Assembly: GCF_009733795.1 (NCBI RefSeq)
Contig: NZ_WNXX01000011.1
Coordinates: 1 to 64,000, forward strand
From: Actinotalea caeni
GTDB taxonomy: Bacteria > Actinomycetota > Actinomycetes > Actinomycetales > Beutenbergiaceae
Direction of reading: 5' to 3'
Length of the DNA stretch: 64,000 nucleotides
Part shown: in pieces, positions 25,107 through 33,630 of the stretch
Layout of the letters: every line of letters starts with the position of its first letter
Position numbering within the stretch: position 1 is the stretch's first letter
Translations under genes and position numbers: made by a program
The notes under the pieces: generated by a model
What the model was told of the DNA's origin: nothing
Database searches by the model: none
Seen by the model: only the letters and a program-made list of their open reading frames with translations

Positions 25107-26048
25107 TCAGCGGGTGTCGGCGGGGACCGGGCGCAACCCGGCCTCGGCGAGGACGTCGAGCGCGGGGCCCGCGGTGTTGAAGGTGTAGACGTGCAGCCCC
25201 GGCGCCCCGGCCGCGAGCACGCCGTGCACGAGGTCGACGCTCGCGGTGAGGCCGCGCCGGTAGCGCTCCTCGGGCGTGGGGGCCTCGTCGAGCGCAGCCA
25301 GCAGCGCCGGCGGCACCGGCACCCCGGTGAGGGTCTCCAGCCGGCGCAGCCGCCTGGGATCGGTGAGCGGGATGATCCCCGGCACGATCGGCAGGTGCAC
25401 ACCGGCGGCGCGGGCCGCCGCGACGAACGCCGCGTAGCTCGCCGGGTCGTAGAACACCTGCGTGATCGCGTAGTCGGCGCCCGCCTCCTGCTTGGCGAGC
25501 AGCGCCTGCACGGTCGTGGGATCGACGACCGGGACGCCATCGGCGTCGAAGGTGCCGCCGGGGTAGGCGGCGACGGCGATGCTCAGCGGGCGGGGGCCGT
25601 CGCCGTCGGGCGTGCCGAACCGCTGCGCCTCGACGCGGCGGAGCAGCTGCACGAGCTCGCTCGCGGTCGTGTAGCCCTGCGGGTGCGGGCGCCAGTCCGG
25701 CTCGCCCTCGGGCGGGTCGCCGCGCAGCGCGAGGACGTCGCGCACGCCGATGTCGAGCAGCCGGCGGACGACGCCGTCGAGGTCCCCCTCGGACGCACCG
25801 ACGCAGGTGAGGTGCGCGATCGCGGGCACGTCGGTGCGGGTGAGGATGTGCTCCAGCAGCGCCCCGGAGCTCTCGCGCGTGCGGCCGCTCGCGCCGTAGG
25901 TCACCGAGAAGAAGTCGGGGTCGACGGCGGCCAGCGCCGCGACCGTCCCAGGGAGCTCGCGCTCCCCCTTCGGGGTGCGCGGCGGGTACAGCTCGAACGA
26001 GATCGTCGGGCTGTCGGCGGGCACGCTGAAGAGGCTAGCCGTGCTCAT
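25107..26048 (-). CDS. metF: Methylenetetrahydrofolate reductase
   Basis: 313 residues. FELYPPRTPKGERE near 20-33, DFFSVTYGASGRTR, AIAHLTCVGAS, LALRGDPPEG and GADYAITQVFYDP are diagnostic of MTHFR, a (beta/alpha)8 flavoprotein that reduces 5,10-methylene-THF to 5-methyl-THF for methionine synthesis. ATG 26048 was chosen because the conserved N-terminus follows at once and the leader upstream contains a SAM riboswitch (26082-26180). Expression should fall when S-adenosylmethionine is plentiful. The neighbour on the other side of the riboswitch is a SAM-dependent methyltransferase-like gene facing away. Confidence 0.92.
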   Translation of the reverse strand: MSTASLFSVPADSPTISFELYPPRTPKGERELPGTVAALAAVDPDFFSVTYGASGRTRESSGALLEHILTRTDVPAIAHLTCVGASEGDLDGVVRRLLDIGVRDVLALRGDPPEGEPDWRPHPQGYTTASELVQLLRRVEAQRFGTPDGDGPRPLSIAVAAYPGGTFDADGVPVVDPTTVQALLAKQEAGADYAITQVFYDPASYAAFVAAARAAGVHLPIVPGIIPLTDPRRLRRLETLTGVPVPPALLAALDEAPTPEERYRRGLTASVDLVHGVLAAGAPGLHVYTFNTAGPALDVLAEAGLRPVPADTR

Positions 26049-26081
26049 CGGAGCCCGCGGGAGGTGGTGGCCATGATCGCT

Positions 26082-26180
26082 CCATCGACACCTGGCGTGA
26101 GCACCCTTCCCTCGGCAGGCCTGCCACTGGGGGGTTGCTGCGGCGTCGTCGAGCCAGGACTCTCGGCCGCTCTGGATGGG
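26082..26180 (-). promoter_or_regulatory. SAM-I/IV-type riboswitch upstream of metF
   Basis: Read on the minus strand, P1 is CCATC (26180-26176) with GATGG (26086-26082). CAGAGCGGCCGAGAG, GCCGCAGCAACC and GGGTGCTCACGCCAGG match the conserved SAM-I cores AGAG-GG, GGCAACC and GGTGC-AA-TCC. The P2 loop CCTGG can pair with CCAGG after P3, the expected pseudoknot, and P3 carries the hairpin GGCAGG/CCTGCC. P4 is short or missing, as in SAM-I/IV variants. It ends 33 nt before the metF ATG, so control of translation is more likely than termination (inference). Confidence 0.85.
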
Positions 26181-26323
26181 TCCCGGCAAGGATAGGAGGG
26201 GTTCGAGCGGTGGTCACGCGCTCTCAGCATGTGGGATCCGGAGACGGGGACGAGGCACGCCGTCCCGCTCGGCGCGCCACGCAGCGGCTGCGCGGACGGC
26301 GCGGCGGTGCTTGACTCGAGACG

Positions 26324-26884
26324 ATGACCGAGCGCGTCGACGCCGCCTTCGCAGCCGCGCCGCGGGAGTGGTTCCTGCCGCGGGCCGCGCGCCCGCGCGC
26401 GGGGCACGACGGGCCGATCCAGATCGGCCGTGGGCAGACGAACTCTCAGCCGCGCACCGTGCGGGACATGCTCGAGCTGCTCGACGTCCGGCCGGGGCAG
26501 CGGGTGCTCGACGTCGGCGCGGGGTCGGGGTGGTCGACGGCGCTGCTCGCCGAGCTGGTCGGGCCCGAGGGCACAGTGCACGGCGTCGAGCTCGAGCCCG
26601 ACCTGGTCGCGTTCGGGTCGGCCAACCTCGCCCAAGGGCCGTGGCGGTGGGCGTCGATCGCGCCCGCCACGCCCGGCGTGCTCGGCGATCCGGCCCACGC
26701 GCCCTATGACCGGGTGCTCGTCTCGGCCGAGGCCCGCGAGCTGCCGGCCGAGCTGCTCGCGCAGCTCGCCGACCCCGGTCGCATGGTGATCCCTGTGCGC
26801 GGCACGATGACGCTGGTCGAGCGCAGCGACGGCGTCGACCGCGTCACCGAGCACGGCGGCTACCGGTTCGTGCCGCTGCGCTGA
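26324..26884 (+). CDS. Protein-L-isoaspartate O-methyltransferase-like protein
   Basis: 186 residues. The PCMT signature is present: REWFLPRAARPRAGHD near 19-34, then IQIGRGQTNSQPRTV, then the SAM-binding VLDVGAGSGWSTALLAEL. PCMT repairs isoaspartyl residues in aged proteins using SAM. The protein is shorter than the usual 200-220 residues and stops just after the last strand (YRFVPLR). The loop after QIG is RGQTNSQP instead of the common GQTISQP, which is conservative. It converges on the proline iminopeptidase gene with 4 nt between stops. Confidence 0.8.
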   Translation: MTERVDAAFAAAPREWFLPRAARPRAGHDGPIQIGRGQTNSQPRTVRDMLELLDVRPGQRVLDVGAGSGWSTALLAELVGPEGTVHGVELEPDLVAFGSANLAQGPWRWASIAPATPGVLGDPAHAPYDRVLVSAEARELPAELLAQLADPGRMVIPVRGTMTLVERSDGVDRVTEHGGYRFVPLR

Positions 26885-26888
26885 CGGC

Positions 26889-28124
26889 TCAGCCCCGCAC
26901 CATCCCGATCAGCCGGTCGAGCACCTCCTCGCCGGCGACGCGCAGCGCGTTGTGCAGGTGGTCGTTCACCCACAGCCGCGCGTCGGGGAGCAGCGCCGCG
27001 GTCTCCTCGGAGAACGTGCGGTCGACGTAGGGGTCGTCGGCGTAGACGGCCGCGGCGACAGGGACGTCGGCGGCGGCGAGCGCATCGGGGTCGTAGAGCC
27101 GCGGCCAGGGGTGGTCGGCCAGGATCTGCGCGACCTCGCGGTAGGGGGCGAGGTCGGGGCAGTCGGCGAAGTGCCACGCGAACACGTGCTCGCCGGTGAG
27201 CAGCGTCGGGTCGGCGCGAACGTCGTCGGGCATCGTGCGGTCGCCCGCCCAGCGTGTCGCGTGGCCGTCGGCGTAGCTCGACTCGTGGATGACGGCGTAG
27301 AGCGGGTTGCGGCCGGAGAACGGCAGCAGGTCGTGCAGGTCGGCGGCGAACGCCGGCGAGGCCGGGTCGCGCTCGAGCAGGTAGTGCAGCGCCAGCGAGC
27401 CGCCGTCCATGCCGAGCTGGTAGCCGAGGCCCTGCAGCCGGCGCGGCGCGACCGGGGTGCCGTCGAGCAGCCGCACCTCGCCTCGCTCCGCGCGCTCGAC
27501 GACGGCGCGCAGCCGGGCGCGGTCGTCGGGGAACGTCGCGTAGTGCCGCTCCACCAGCGTGCGCATGCGCGCGTGTGTGGCGGCGTAGACATCCTCCGGC
27601 GGGCGCCCGACCGGCGGCAGGCCGCCGGTCACGTACACCTCGGTGAGGCCGCCCGCCGCGGTCGACAGGTAGTGCAGCGAGCAGAACCCGCCGAAGGACT
27701 GGCCCAGCAGGCTCCACCGCTGTACGCCGAGCGCCTCGCGCAGCAGCTCGGCGTCGCGCACGATCGCGTCGGCGCGGAACCGGGTGAGGTAGGCGGCGTC
27801 GGCGGCCGGGTCGGTCACGGTGCCGCCGTACGGTGTCGAGCGACCGGTGCCGCGCTGGTCGAGCAGCACGACCCGGTAGTCGCGCAGGGCGCGGTTCAGC
27901 CACGCCGGTCCCGACGGCGTCACGCTCGGCCGCGGCGACTCCTGGCCCGGGCCTCCCTGCAGGAAGACGAGGTACGGGCGGTCGCGACCGTCGTCGGCCG
28001 CGACCACGCGCGCGAACACCTCGATCGTGCGGCCGTCGGGGTCGTCGTGGTCCCACGGCACGTCGAGGAGATGGTCGGTGAGCTCGAGCCCGTCGAGGTG
28101 CCAGGTGGAGGTGCGGTGCGCCAT
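26889..28124 (-). CDS. Proline iminopeptidase-like alpha/beta hydrolase (peptidase S33)
   Basis: 411 residues. The oxyanion motif FLQGGPGQES is near 54-63, DQRGTGRSTPYG at 89-100, and the nucleophile elbow GQSFGG places Ser143. Candidate catalytic Asp lies in YADDPYVDRT and His in NDHLHNALR near the C-terminus. S33 enzymes of this size cleave N-terminal proline from peptides in the cytoplasm. ATG 28124 begins MAHRTSTWHLDG. It lies 47 nt downstream of the PIN-domain gene on the same strand and might be co-transcribed with it. Confidence 0.88.
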   Translation of the reverse strand: MAHRTSTWHLDGLELTDHLLDVPWDHDDPDGRTIEVFARVVAADDGRDRPYLVFLQGGPGQESPRPSVTPSGPAWLNRALRDYRVVLLDQRGTGRSTPYGGTVTDPAADAAYLTRFRADAIVRDAELLREALGVQRWSLLGQSFGGFCSLHYLSTAAGGLTEVYVTGGLPPVGRPPEDVYAATHARMRTLVERHYATFPDDRARLRAVVERAERGEVRLLDGTPVAPRRLQGLGYQLGMDGGSLALHYLLERDPASPAFAADLHDLLPFSGRNPLYAVIHESSYADGHATRWAGDRTMPDDVRADPTLLTGEHVFAWHFADCPDLAPYREVAQILADHPWPRLYDPDALAAADVPVAAAVYADDPYVDRTFSEETAALLPDARLWVNDHLHNALRVAGEEVLDRLIGMVRG

Positions 28125-28171
28125 CCGGCCAGGGTAGGAGCCACCCCAGACCACCGGCGACCGGTCGGGGC

Positions 28172-28570
28172 TCAGCCGCGGACGAGGTCCTCGTAGCCGG
28201 CCACCGGCACCACCCCGGCGGCGGTGCGCGCGAGGTCGGCGTCGAGGGTGACGAACGCGTCGGCCTGCAGCCGGGTCACTGCCAGGTACTCCGCGGTCGT
28301 GGTGTCCTCCCAGCCGAGCTCCTCGGCGAGCTGCCACGCGACCGCGCGCGAGACCCGGTCGCCGAGCAGCCGGATCTTCGTCGTCGTCACGTGGTCGAGG
28401 ATCGCGCGCGCCTCCAGACCGGTCATCTCGCCGGCTCGCACCGCGCGGTAGGTGCGCGAGAGCACCTGCGAGCGCAGCAGGTTCGGCGCCACCAGCCGGT
28501 GGTGCTCGTCGGGTCGCAGGCCCTCGCGCGCGAACCGGATCGCGACGTCGGCATCGATGACGAACCTCAT
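28172..28570 (-). CDS. PIN-domain protein without an adjacent antitoxin
   Basis: 132 residues from ATG 28570. The PIN nuclease pattern is visible: MRFVIDADVA with Asp6, WEDTTTAEYLAVTR with Asp89, and FVTLDADLAR with Asp110. The second conserved acid, normally a Glu in the helix after strand 2, is not obvious; the segment reads APNLLRSQVLSRT with Gln35 near that place. VapC toxins usually follow a small antitoxin gene, but the 139 bp upstream show no such frame. It may be an orphan or solitary PIN RNase. It precedes the proline iminopeptidase gene on the same strand. Confidence 0.75.
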   Translation of the reverse strand: MRFVIDADVAIRFAREGLRPDEHHRLVAPNLLRSQVLSRTYRAVRAGEMTGLEARAILDHVTTTKIRLLGDRVSRAVAWQLAEELGWEDTTTAEYLAVTRLQADAFVTLDADLARTAAGVVPVAGYEDLVRG

Positions 28571-28709
28571 CGACGCATCGTGGCACCGCCGCCTCGTGCG
28601 GTCGAGGGCAACCGGACGATTCGCCTGCCGAACGCCTGCGCGCCACTTATTTCGACCCTTAGAGTAACTCCCGCTGCCTCGCCCTGCTCGACGTGGAACG
28701 GAGACACCG

Positions 28710-30134
28710 ATGAGACCGTCCGGAGCCCGGCGAACCCTCGCGCTCGCCGCCCTCGCAGCCCTCGCGCTGACCGCCACCGCGGCGGCCGCACCGCCCGACG
28801 CGCTCGCCGAGCCGAACGGCGGCCGCGGCACGAGCGAGTTCCGGGGCGTCAACTGGGCCGACCCACGCGACAACTTCGCCTCCGACGAGGTGGTGCCCTC
28901 GGGGTTGAGCACCGACGACGACTACGCCACCACCTACGACGTCGCGACCGGGATCCTGTCCGAGTTCCGCACCGAGCTCGGCGCGAACACGGTCCGGCTG
29001 CCGATCAACCCCTGGACCGTCGGCACCGACTGGTGGGAGTCCTACACAGGTGCGATCGACGCCGCGACCGACCTGGGGATGAAGGTGATCCTCAGCTACT
29101 GGGAGGCCGACGACGCCAAGGACGGTCGCGTCGACGACATGGCCGCGTTCCACCAGATGTGGACGACCGTGGCCCAGGAGTACGGCCGCAACCGGTTCGT
29201 CTACGCCGAGCCGATGAACGAGCCGTTCGGCTACTCGCTCGAGGAGTGGGTGGACCTCACGTCGCAGTTCCTCGCCGACCACCGCCGCGAGATCCCCCGC
29301 AGCCGGGTGGTGATCTCCGGGACCGGCTACAACGACGACGTCACCGGCGTCGGCGCCGCGCCCGAGCTGCGCGGCACCCTGCTCTCGCTGCACTTCTACG
29401 GGTTCTGGGCCGACCACACGACCGAGGCGGAGTGGCTGGCGAACCTGCTGCCCCGCATCAGCCCGTACGCGCACCGCACGATCGTCGACGAGGCGGGCGC
29501 ACCGATGACGATCGGGCTGAACTACGGCAACCACGAGGGCAACACCTCGACGGCCTACCTCGGTGCGCTCACCCGGGTCGCCCGCGAGAACGCGATGGGC
29601 ATCGTCTACTGGCCCGGGCTGCGCAACGGCGACTCCTACTCGCTGACCGAGCTCGTCGGCCCCGGCGACCTCGCCGTCACGAGCGAGAGCGGCCTCGCCC
29701 AGCTCCGGTGGGGGTGGGGCCTGCTCGACACCGAGCCGGTCAACGACGACCCGCCGGCCCCGCCGGGCGCCCCCGTGCAGGGGGTCGCGAGCGGTCGCTG
29801 CCTCGACGTGCCCGGCTGGTCGACGACGCCCGGCACGGCGCTCGACCTGTGGGACTGCAACGGCGGCGGCAACCAGAGCTGGGACGTGCGCGCCGACGGC
29901 ACGGTCACCGTCTACGCCGACATGTGCCTGACGGCGTCCGGTGCCGCCGGCAGCGCCGCCGTCATCGCCGACTGCGACTCCTCAGCGGCCCAGCGGTGGA
30001 CGCTCGCCGGCGACGGCACGATCACGACCGCCACCACGGGGTTGTGCCTGACCGCGGCCGGCACCGGCAACGGCTCCGCCGTGCGGATCGAGCCCTGTGC
30101 GGGTACCGACCACCAGCGGTGGCTGGTCGGCTGA
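28710..30134 (+). CDS. Secreted GH5 glycoside hydrolase with a C-terminal ricin-type lectin (CBM13) domain
   Basis: 474 residues. A Sec signal peptide covers about 1-33 ([20 protein letters not shown], cleavage near ALAEP). The GH5 barrel has [10 protein letters not shown] at 93-102, [10 protein letters not shown] with acid/base Glu171, and [10 protein letters not shown] with nucleophile Glu261. After the linker [10 protein letters not shown] near 345, a ricin B-type trefoil follows with the QxW-type repeats NQSW, AQRW and HQRW. GH5 enzymes attack beta-1,4- or beta-1,3/1,6-glycans; the subfamily is not evident. ATG 28710 follows ACGGAGACACCG. It should be exported to digest polysaccharide, complementing the intracellular glycosidases elsewhere in the window. 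Confidence 0.87.
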   Translation: MRPSGARRTLALAALAALALTATAAAAPPDALAEPNGGRGTSEFRGVNWADPRDNFASDEVVPSGLSTDDDYATTYDVATGILSEFRTELGANTVRLPINPWTVGTDWWESYTGAIDAATDLGMKVILSYWEADDAKDGRVDDMAAFHQMWTTVAQEYGRNRFVYAEPMNEPFGYSLEEWVDLTSQFLADHRREIPRSRVVISGTGYNDDVTGVGAAPELRGTLLSLHFYGFWADHTTEAEWLANLLPRISPYAHRTIVDEAGAPMTIGLNYGNHEGNTSTAYLGALTRVARENAMGIVYWPGLRNGDSYSLTELVGPGDLAVTSESGLAQLRWGWGLLDTEPVNDDPPAPPGAPVQGVASGRCLDVPGWSTTPGTALDLWDCNGGGNQSWDVRADGTVTVYADMCLTASGAAGSAAVIADCDSSAAQRWTLAGDGTITTATTGLCLTAAGTGNGSAVRIEPCAGTDHQRWLVG

Positions 30135-30174
30135 CCCGCACCCACAGGCCCGACGGCCCGACGGCCTGACTCGT

Positions 30175-30245
30175 CGTCGAGACCGAGCGTCGGCGTCGAG
30201 ACCGAGCGGTGCGCCGCTCGTGCTCGACGGCGGGGCTCGGTCTCG
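30175..30245. repeat. Short direct and inverted repeats after the GH5 gene
   Basis: CGTCGAGACCGAGCG occurs at 30175-30189 and again at 30194-30208. The inverted form CTCGGTCTCG is at 30236-30245. The second copy can pair with the inverted one (10 bp, long loop), so this may be a terminator for the GH5 gene or a pair of regulator sites. The rest of the 30135-30348 gap shows nothing further. Confidence 0.55.
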
Positions 30246-30348
30246 CGCGCGGCGCTCCGGAGCCGTCGGGGAGGCATCGATCGCGGCCCACGGACGGGCA
30301 CCACCACCTAGGGTGTGGCTTGAGACGCCCCACGGAGGAGAGGTACCG

Positions 30349-31437
30349 ATGCCCCAGACCGTCACCGGCGTGATCGCCCGCTCGAAGGACGCCCCGGTCG
30401 AGCTCGTCCCGGTCGTGGTCCCCGACCCCGGGCCGGGCGAGGTGGTGGTCGACGTCCAGGCCTGCGGCGTCTGCCACACCGACATGCACTACCGCGACGG
30501 CGGCATCAACGACGACTTCCCGTTCCTGCTCGGGCACGAGGCGGCCGGCGTCGTCGAGCAGGTGGGTGAGGGCGTCACCGAGGTCGCGGTCGGCGACTAC
30601 GTGATCCTCAACTGGCGCGCCGTCTGCGGGCAGTGCCGCGCGTGCCTGCGCGGGCGGCCCTGGTACTGCTTCGCCACCCACAACGCGTCGCAGCGGATGA
30701 CGCTGGAGGACGGCACCGAGCTCACCGCGGCGCTCGGCATCGGTGCGTTCGTCGAGAAGACGCTCGTGCACGCCGGGCAGTGCACGAAGGTCGACGCGGC
30801 CGCGCCGCCGGAGGTGGCCGGGCTGCTGGGCTGCGGCGTCATGGCGGGCATCGGCGCCGCGATCAACACCGGTGGCGTCGGCCGCGGCGACGCGGTCGCG
30901 GTGATCGGCTGCGGCGGTGTCGGCGACGCCGCGATCATGGGCTCCCGGCTGGCGGGCGCCGCGCGGATCATCGCGGTCGACGTCGACGACACCAAGCTCG
31001 AGTGGGCCACCGGCATGGGCGCGACCCACACGATCAACTCGCGCAGCACCGACCCGGTCGAGGCGATCCGCGAGCTGACCGGCGGCCACGGCGCCGATGT
31101 CGTGATCGACGCCGTCGGCACGCCGACGACCTACGAGCAGGCGTTCTACGCGCGCGACCTCGCCGGCACCGTCGTGCTGGTCGGGGTGCCCAACCCGTCG
31201 ATGCGGATCGAGCTGCCGCTGCTCGACGTGTTCGGCCGCGGGGGCGCCCTGAAGTCGTCCTGGTACGGCGACTGCCTGCCGAGCCGGGACTTCCCGATGC
31301 TCATCGACCTGTACCTGCAGGGCAGGCTGGACCTGGAGGCGTTCGTGACCGAGAGGATCGGTCTCGGCGACGTCGAGGCGGCGTTCACCAAGATGCACGA
31401 GGGCTCGGTGCTGCGATCGGTGGTGGTGCTCCGATGA
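30349..31437 (+). CDS. mscR: S-(hydroxymethyl)mycothiol dehydrogenase (zinc alcohol dehydrogenase family)
   Basis: 362 residues. Catalytic zinc ligands: Cys42 in ACGVCHTD and His63 in LGHEAAG. Structural zinc: Cys93, Cys96, Cys99 and Cys107 in [15 protein letters not shown]. The Rossmann motif is [14 protein letters not shown]. This combination and the partner metallo-hydrolase downstream are characteristic of the NAD-dependent mycothiol formaldehyde/nitrosothiol dehydrogenase of actinobacteria, which oxidises the formaldehyde-mycothiol adduct. ATG 30349 follows CGGAGGAGAGG. Its stop overlaps the next ATG. It marks the host as a mycothiol producer. Confidence 0.88.
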   Translation: MPQTVTGVIARSKDAPVELVPVVVPDPGPGEVVVDVQACGVCHTDMHYRDGGINDDFPFLLGHEAAGVVEQVGEGVTEVAVGDYVILNWRAVCGQCRACLRGRPWYCFATHNASQRMTLEDGTELTAALGIGAFVEKTLVHAGQCTKVDAAAPPEVAGLLGCGVMAGIGAAINTGGVGRGDAVAVIGCGGVGDAAIMGSRLAGAARIIAVDVDDTKLEWATGMGATHTINSRSTDPVEAIRELTGGHGADVVIDAVGTPTTYEQAFYARDLAGTVVLVGVPNPSMRIELPLLDVFGRGGALKSSWYGDCLPSRDFPMLIDLYLQGRLDLEAFVTERIGLGDVEAAFTKMHEGSVLRSVVVLR

Positions 31438-32060
31438 CGCTGCGGGTGGAACGGGTCGTCACCTCCGGCACCTTCTCGCTCGACGGCGGCACCTGGGAGG
31501 TCGACAACAACGTCTGGGTCGTCGGCGACGAGACCGAGTGCGTCGTCATCGACGCCGCGCACGACGCGACGCCGATCCTCGCCGCGGTCGGCGACCGGGA
31601 CGTCGTCGCGATCCTGCTCACCCACGCCCACGACGACCACATCCGTGTCGCGCCGGAGCTGGCCGAGACGACCGAGGCCGAGGTGTGGCTGCACCCCGAC
31701 GACCGGGTGCTGTGGGACGCCGTGCACGACCAGGCACCGGACGGCGAGCTCGCCGACGGGCAGCGGTTCGCGGTCGGCGGCGAGGAGCTGGAGGTGCTGC
31801 ACACCCCGGGCCACAGCCCTGGCGCGGTGTGCTTCCACCTGCCGGCGCTGCGCCGCGTGTTCACCGGCGACACCCTGTTCCAGGGCGGCCCGGGCGCGAC
31901 CGGGCGCTCCTACTCCGACTTCGGCACGATCATCGACTCGATCACCGACCGGCTGCTGGTGCTGCCGCCCGAGACCGTCGTGCACACCGGGCACGGCGAC
32001 GACACCTCGATCGGCGCCGAGGCGCCGCACCGCCAGGAGTGGATCGACCGCGGCCACTGA
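31434..32060 (+). CDS. Metallo-beta-lactamase-fold hydrolase partnered with the mycothiol dehydrogenase
   Basis: 208 residues. THAHDDH at 63-69 binds two metals, with [15 protein letters not shown] and HTGHGDDT completing the glyoxalase II-like site. The ATG overlaps the dehydrogenase stop (ATGA). In many actinobacteria this pair is conserved; the hydrolase is thought to act on the S-formylmycothiol product, though this has mostly been inferred from context. It converges with the ECF sigma factor gene 21 nt away. Confidence 0.85.
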   Translation: MTLRVERVVTSGTFSLDGGTWEVDNNVWVVGDETECVVIDAAHDATPILAAVGDRDVVAILLTHAHDDHIRVAPELAETTEAEVWLHPDDRVLWDAVHDQAPDGELADGQRFAVGGEELEVLHTPGHSPGAVCFHLPALRRVFTGDTLFQGGPGATGRSYSDFGTIIDSITDRLLVLPPETVVHTGHGDDTSIGAEAPHRQEWIDRGH

Positions 32061-32081
32061 CGCCGACCGGCGGGCGGCGCG

Positions 32082-33041
32082 CTAGTCGTCGTCCGACCGG
32101 GCGGCCGCCCGGCGGGCCTCCTGCCAGCGACGTCGCATCGCGTCGAGGTCGCCGACCGGGCCGAGGTGGGCCAGCTTCTCGGGCGAGGTGACCGAGCGGA
32201 TCCCGACGACCTGGCCGTCGAGGATCTCCAGCGACCAGGTGCCGAGCACGCGGTCCTCGGGGTCGAGGATGACGGCGCCGGGCTGACCGTTGACCTCGCG
32301 GCGCTGCAGCGAGGCACCCGCGGCCAGCAGCGTCGGGATGGTCGCGACCAGGATGCGCGCCGCCTGCAGCGCACCGAACGTGCCGCCGGTGCCACCGGCG
32401 ACGCCGCCGCTGTCGTTGACCGCGTGCACGTCGGCGGCCAGCAGCGACCGGAGCGCGTCGACCTCGCCGCCCGCGAGCGCGGCGAAGAACCGGTCGGCCA
32501 GCTCCTCGCGCTTGCGTCTGTCGGCCTCGAACCGGGTGCGCCCCTCGGCCATGTGCCTGCGCGCGCGCGTGCCGAGCTGCCGGCAGGCCGCCTCGGACCG
32601 GCCGACCGCGGTCGCGACGTCGGCGTAGGAGAAGCCGAACACCTCGTGCATGACGAACACGGCCCGCTCGAGCGGGCTGAGCCGTTCGAGCAGCAGCAGC
32701 GCCGCCATCGAGACCGAGTCGGCGAGCTCGGCCGCGCGCACCGGGTCGCCCTCGAGCACGGCCGGCTCCTCGGCGAGCTCGTCGGTGAGCAGCGGCTCCG
32801 GGAACCAGGGGCCGACGTAGGCCTCGCGCCGCGCCCGCGCGGAGCGCAGCACGTCGATCGAGATCCTCGTGACGACGGTCGCCAGCCAGGAGCGCAACGA
32901 CTCCGGCTCGACGTCGGCCGCCTCGTAGCGCAGCCACGTCTCCTGCACCGCGTCCTCGGCCTCGCTGACGCTGCCCAGGATCCGGTAGGAGATCGAGAAC
33001 AGGAGCCCCCGGAGCTTCTCGAACGCGTGCGGGTCGGCCAT
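32082..33041 (-). CDS. ECF41-group sigma factor with SnoaL-like C-terminal domain (SigJ-like)
   Basis: 319 residues from ATG 33041, which follows GAGGAGGTGGTCGCG. Sigma region 2 is FEKLRGLLFSISYRILGSVSEAEDAVQETW. Region 4 is LSPLERAVFVMHEVFGFSYADVA. The C-terminal SnoaL-like extension (about 200-310) has the hallmarks I know from ECF41: PWFPEPL between regions 2 and 4, a glycine-rich VNDSGGVAGG loop, and TSPEKLAHL near the end. The extension modulates activity in place of an anti-sigma factor. The divergent gap carries two sequences of the ECF41 promoter type, one for this gene and one for doxX. Confidence 0.9.
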   Translation of the reverse strand: MADPHAFEKLRGLLFSISYRILGSVSEAEDAVQETWLRYEAADVEPESLRSWLATVVTRISIDVLRSARARREAYVGPWFPEPLLTDELAEEPAVLEGDPVRAAELADSVSMAALLLLERLSPLERAVFVMHEVFGFSYADVATAVGRSEAACRQLGTRARRHMAEGRTRFEADRRKREELADRFFAALAGGEVDALRSLLAADVHAVNDSGGVAGGTGGTFGALQAARILVATIPTLLAAGASLQRREVNGQPGAVILDPEDRVLGTWSLEILDGQVVGIRSVTSPEKLAHLGPVGDLDAMRRRWQEARRAAARSDDD

Positions 33042-33065
33042 CGCGACCACCTCCTCGGCACCTGG

Positions 33066-33131
33066 GACGAGACAGCGCTCGCGGATGTGACATCGGGCGG
33101 CGATGTCACGTCCGGGTGCCGCTGTCTCGTC
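33066..33131. promoter_or_regulatory. Divergent ECF41-type promoters within a nested inverted repeat
   Basis: Towards the sigma gene (minus strand) TGTCACA (33092-33086) is followed after 16 nt by CGTC (33069-33066). Towards doxX (plus strand) TGTCACG (33104-33110) is followed after 17 nt by CGTC (33128-33131). ECF41 factors are known to use TGTCACA and CGTC as -35 and -10. The two promoters make concentric arms: GACGAGACAGCG/CGCTGTCTCGTC outside and GTGACATCG/CGATGTCAC inside. Confidence 0.8.
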
Positions 33132-33189
33132 CTCGATCACACCACACCCCGCGCAGCCGCCGGGGTGGCGGTCGAACGAAGGAGGTCCT

Positions 33190-33573
33190 ATGAACACCGC
33201 CCTGTGGATCGCCACCGTGATCCTCTGCCTGGCGTACGGGGCCGGCGGCGTGGCGATGCTGGTCATGAGCCGCGAGCGGTTCCGGAACATCTCCACCGGC
33301 CAGCACTACGTCGACGACCTGCCGCAGCACACCCTCACGGTGCTCGGCGTCATGAAGCTGCTCGCGGTGGCCGGGATGCTGCTGCCCGCGCTGCTCGGTG
33401 TGGCGACCTGGCTCGTGCCGCTCGCGGCGCTCGGGCTGGTGCTCCTCATGACCGGCGCCGCGACCATCCGCATGGTGCGGCGCGAGTGGGGGGCGTTCGT
33501 CGGCGACGTCGCCTACCTGTCGCTCGCGGCGTTCGTCGCGTGGGGACGGTTCGTCGCGGTGCCGCTGGGCTGA
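33190..33573 (+). CDS. DoxX-like four-helix membrane protein
   Basis: 127 residues with four hydrophobic segments (about 3-26, 51-68, 73-93 and 103-122), the DoxX topology. MNTALWIATVILCLAYGAGG is the first helix, and VTVLGVMKLLAVAGMLLPAL-like sequence forms the second (here LTVLGVMKLLAVAGMLLPAL). ATG 33190 follows AGGAGGTCCT. Members of this family take part in thiol/oxidative stress or quinone-linked reactions, but most are uncharacterised. It is divergent from the ECF41 sigma factor and should be its main target through the promoter at 33104-33131. Confidence 0.85.
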   Translation: MNTALWIATVILCLAYGAGGVAMLVMSRERFRNISTGQHYVDDLPQHTLTVLGVMKLLAVAGMLLPALLGVATWLVPLAALGLVLLMTGAATIRMVRREWGAFVGDVAYLSLAAFVAWGRFVAVPLG

Positions 33574-33630
33574 TCGGTGCCCCGGCGTGGGACGGTGTCC
33601 AGACGCGGGCGGCAGGAGACCGCTAGCCTC

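Noticed and set aside
28571-28709. An antitoxin gene upstream of the PIN protein
   Set aside because: The reading frames in this 139-bp stretch have no antitoxin-like sequence or ribosome site; the minus-strand frame simply continues antisense to the GH5 signal peptide.
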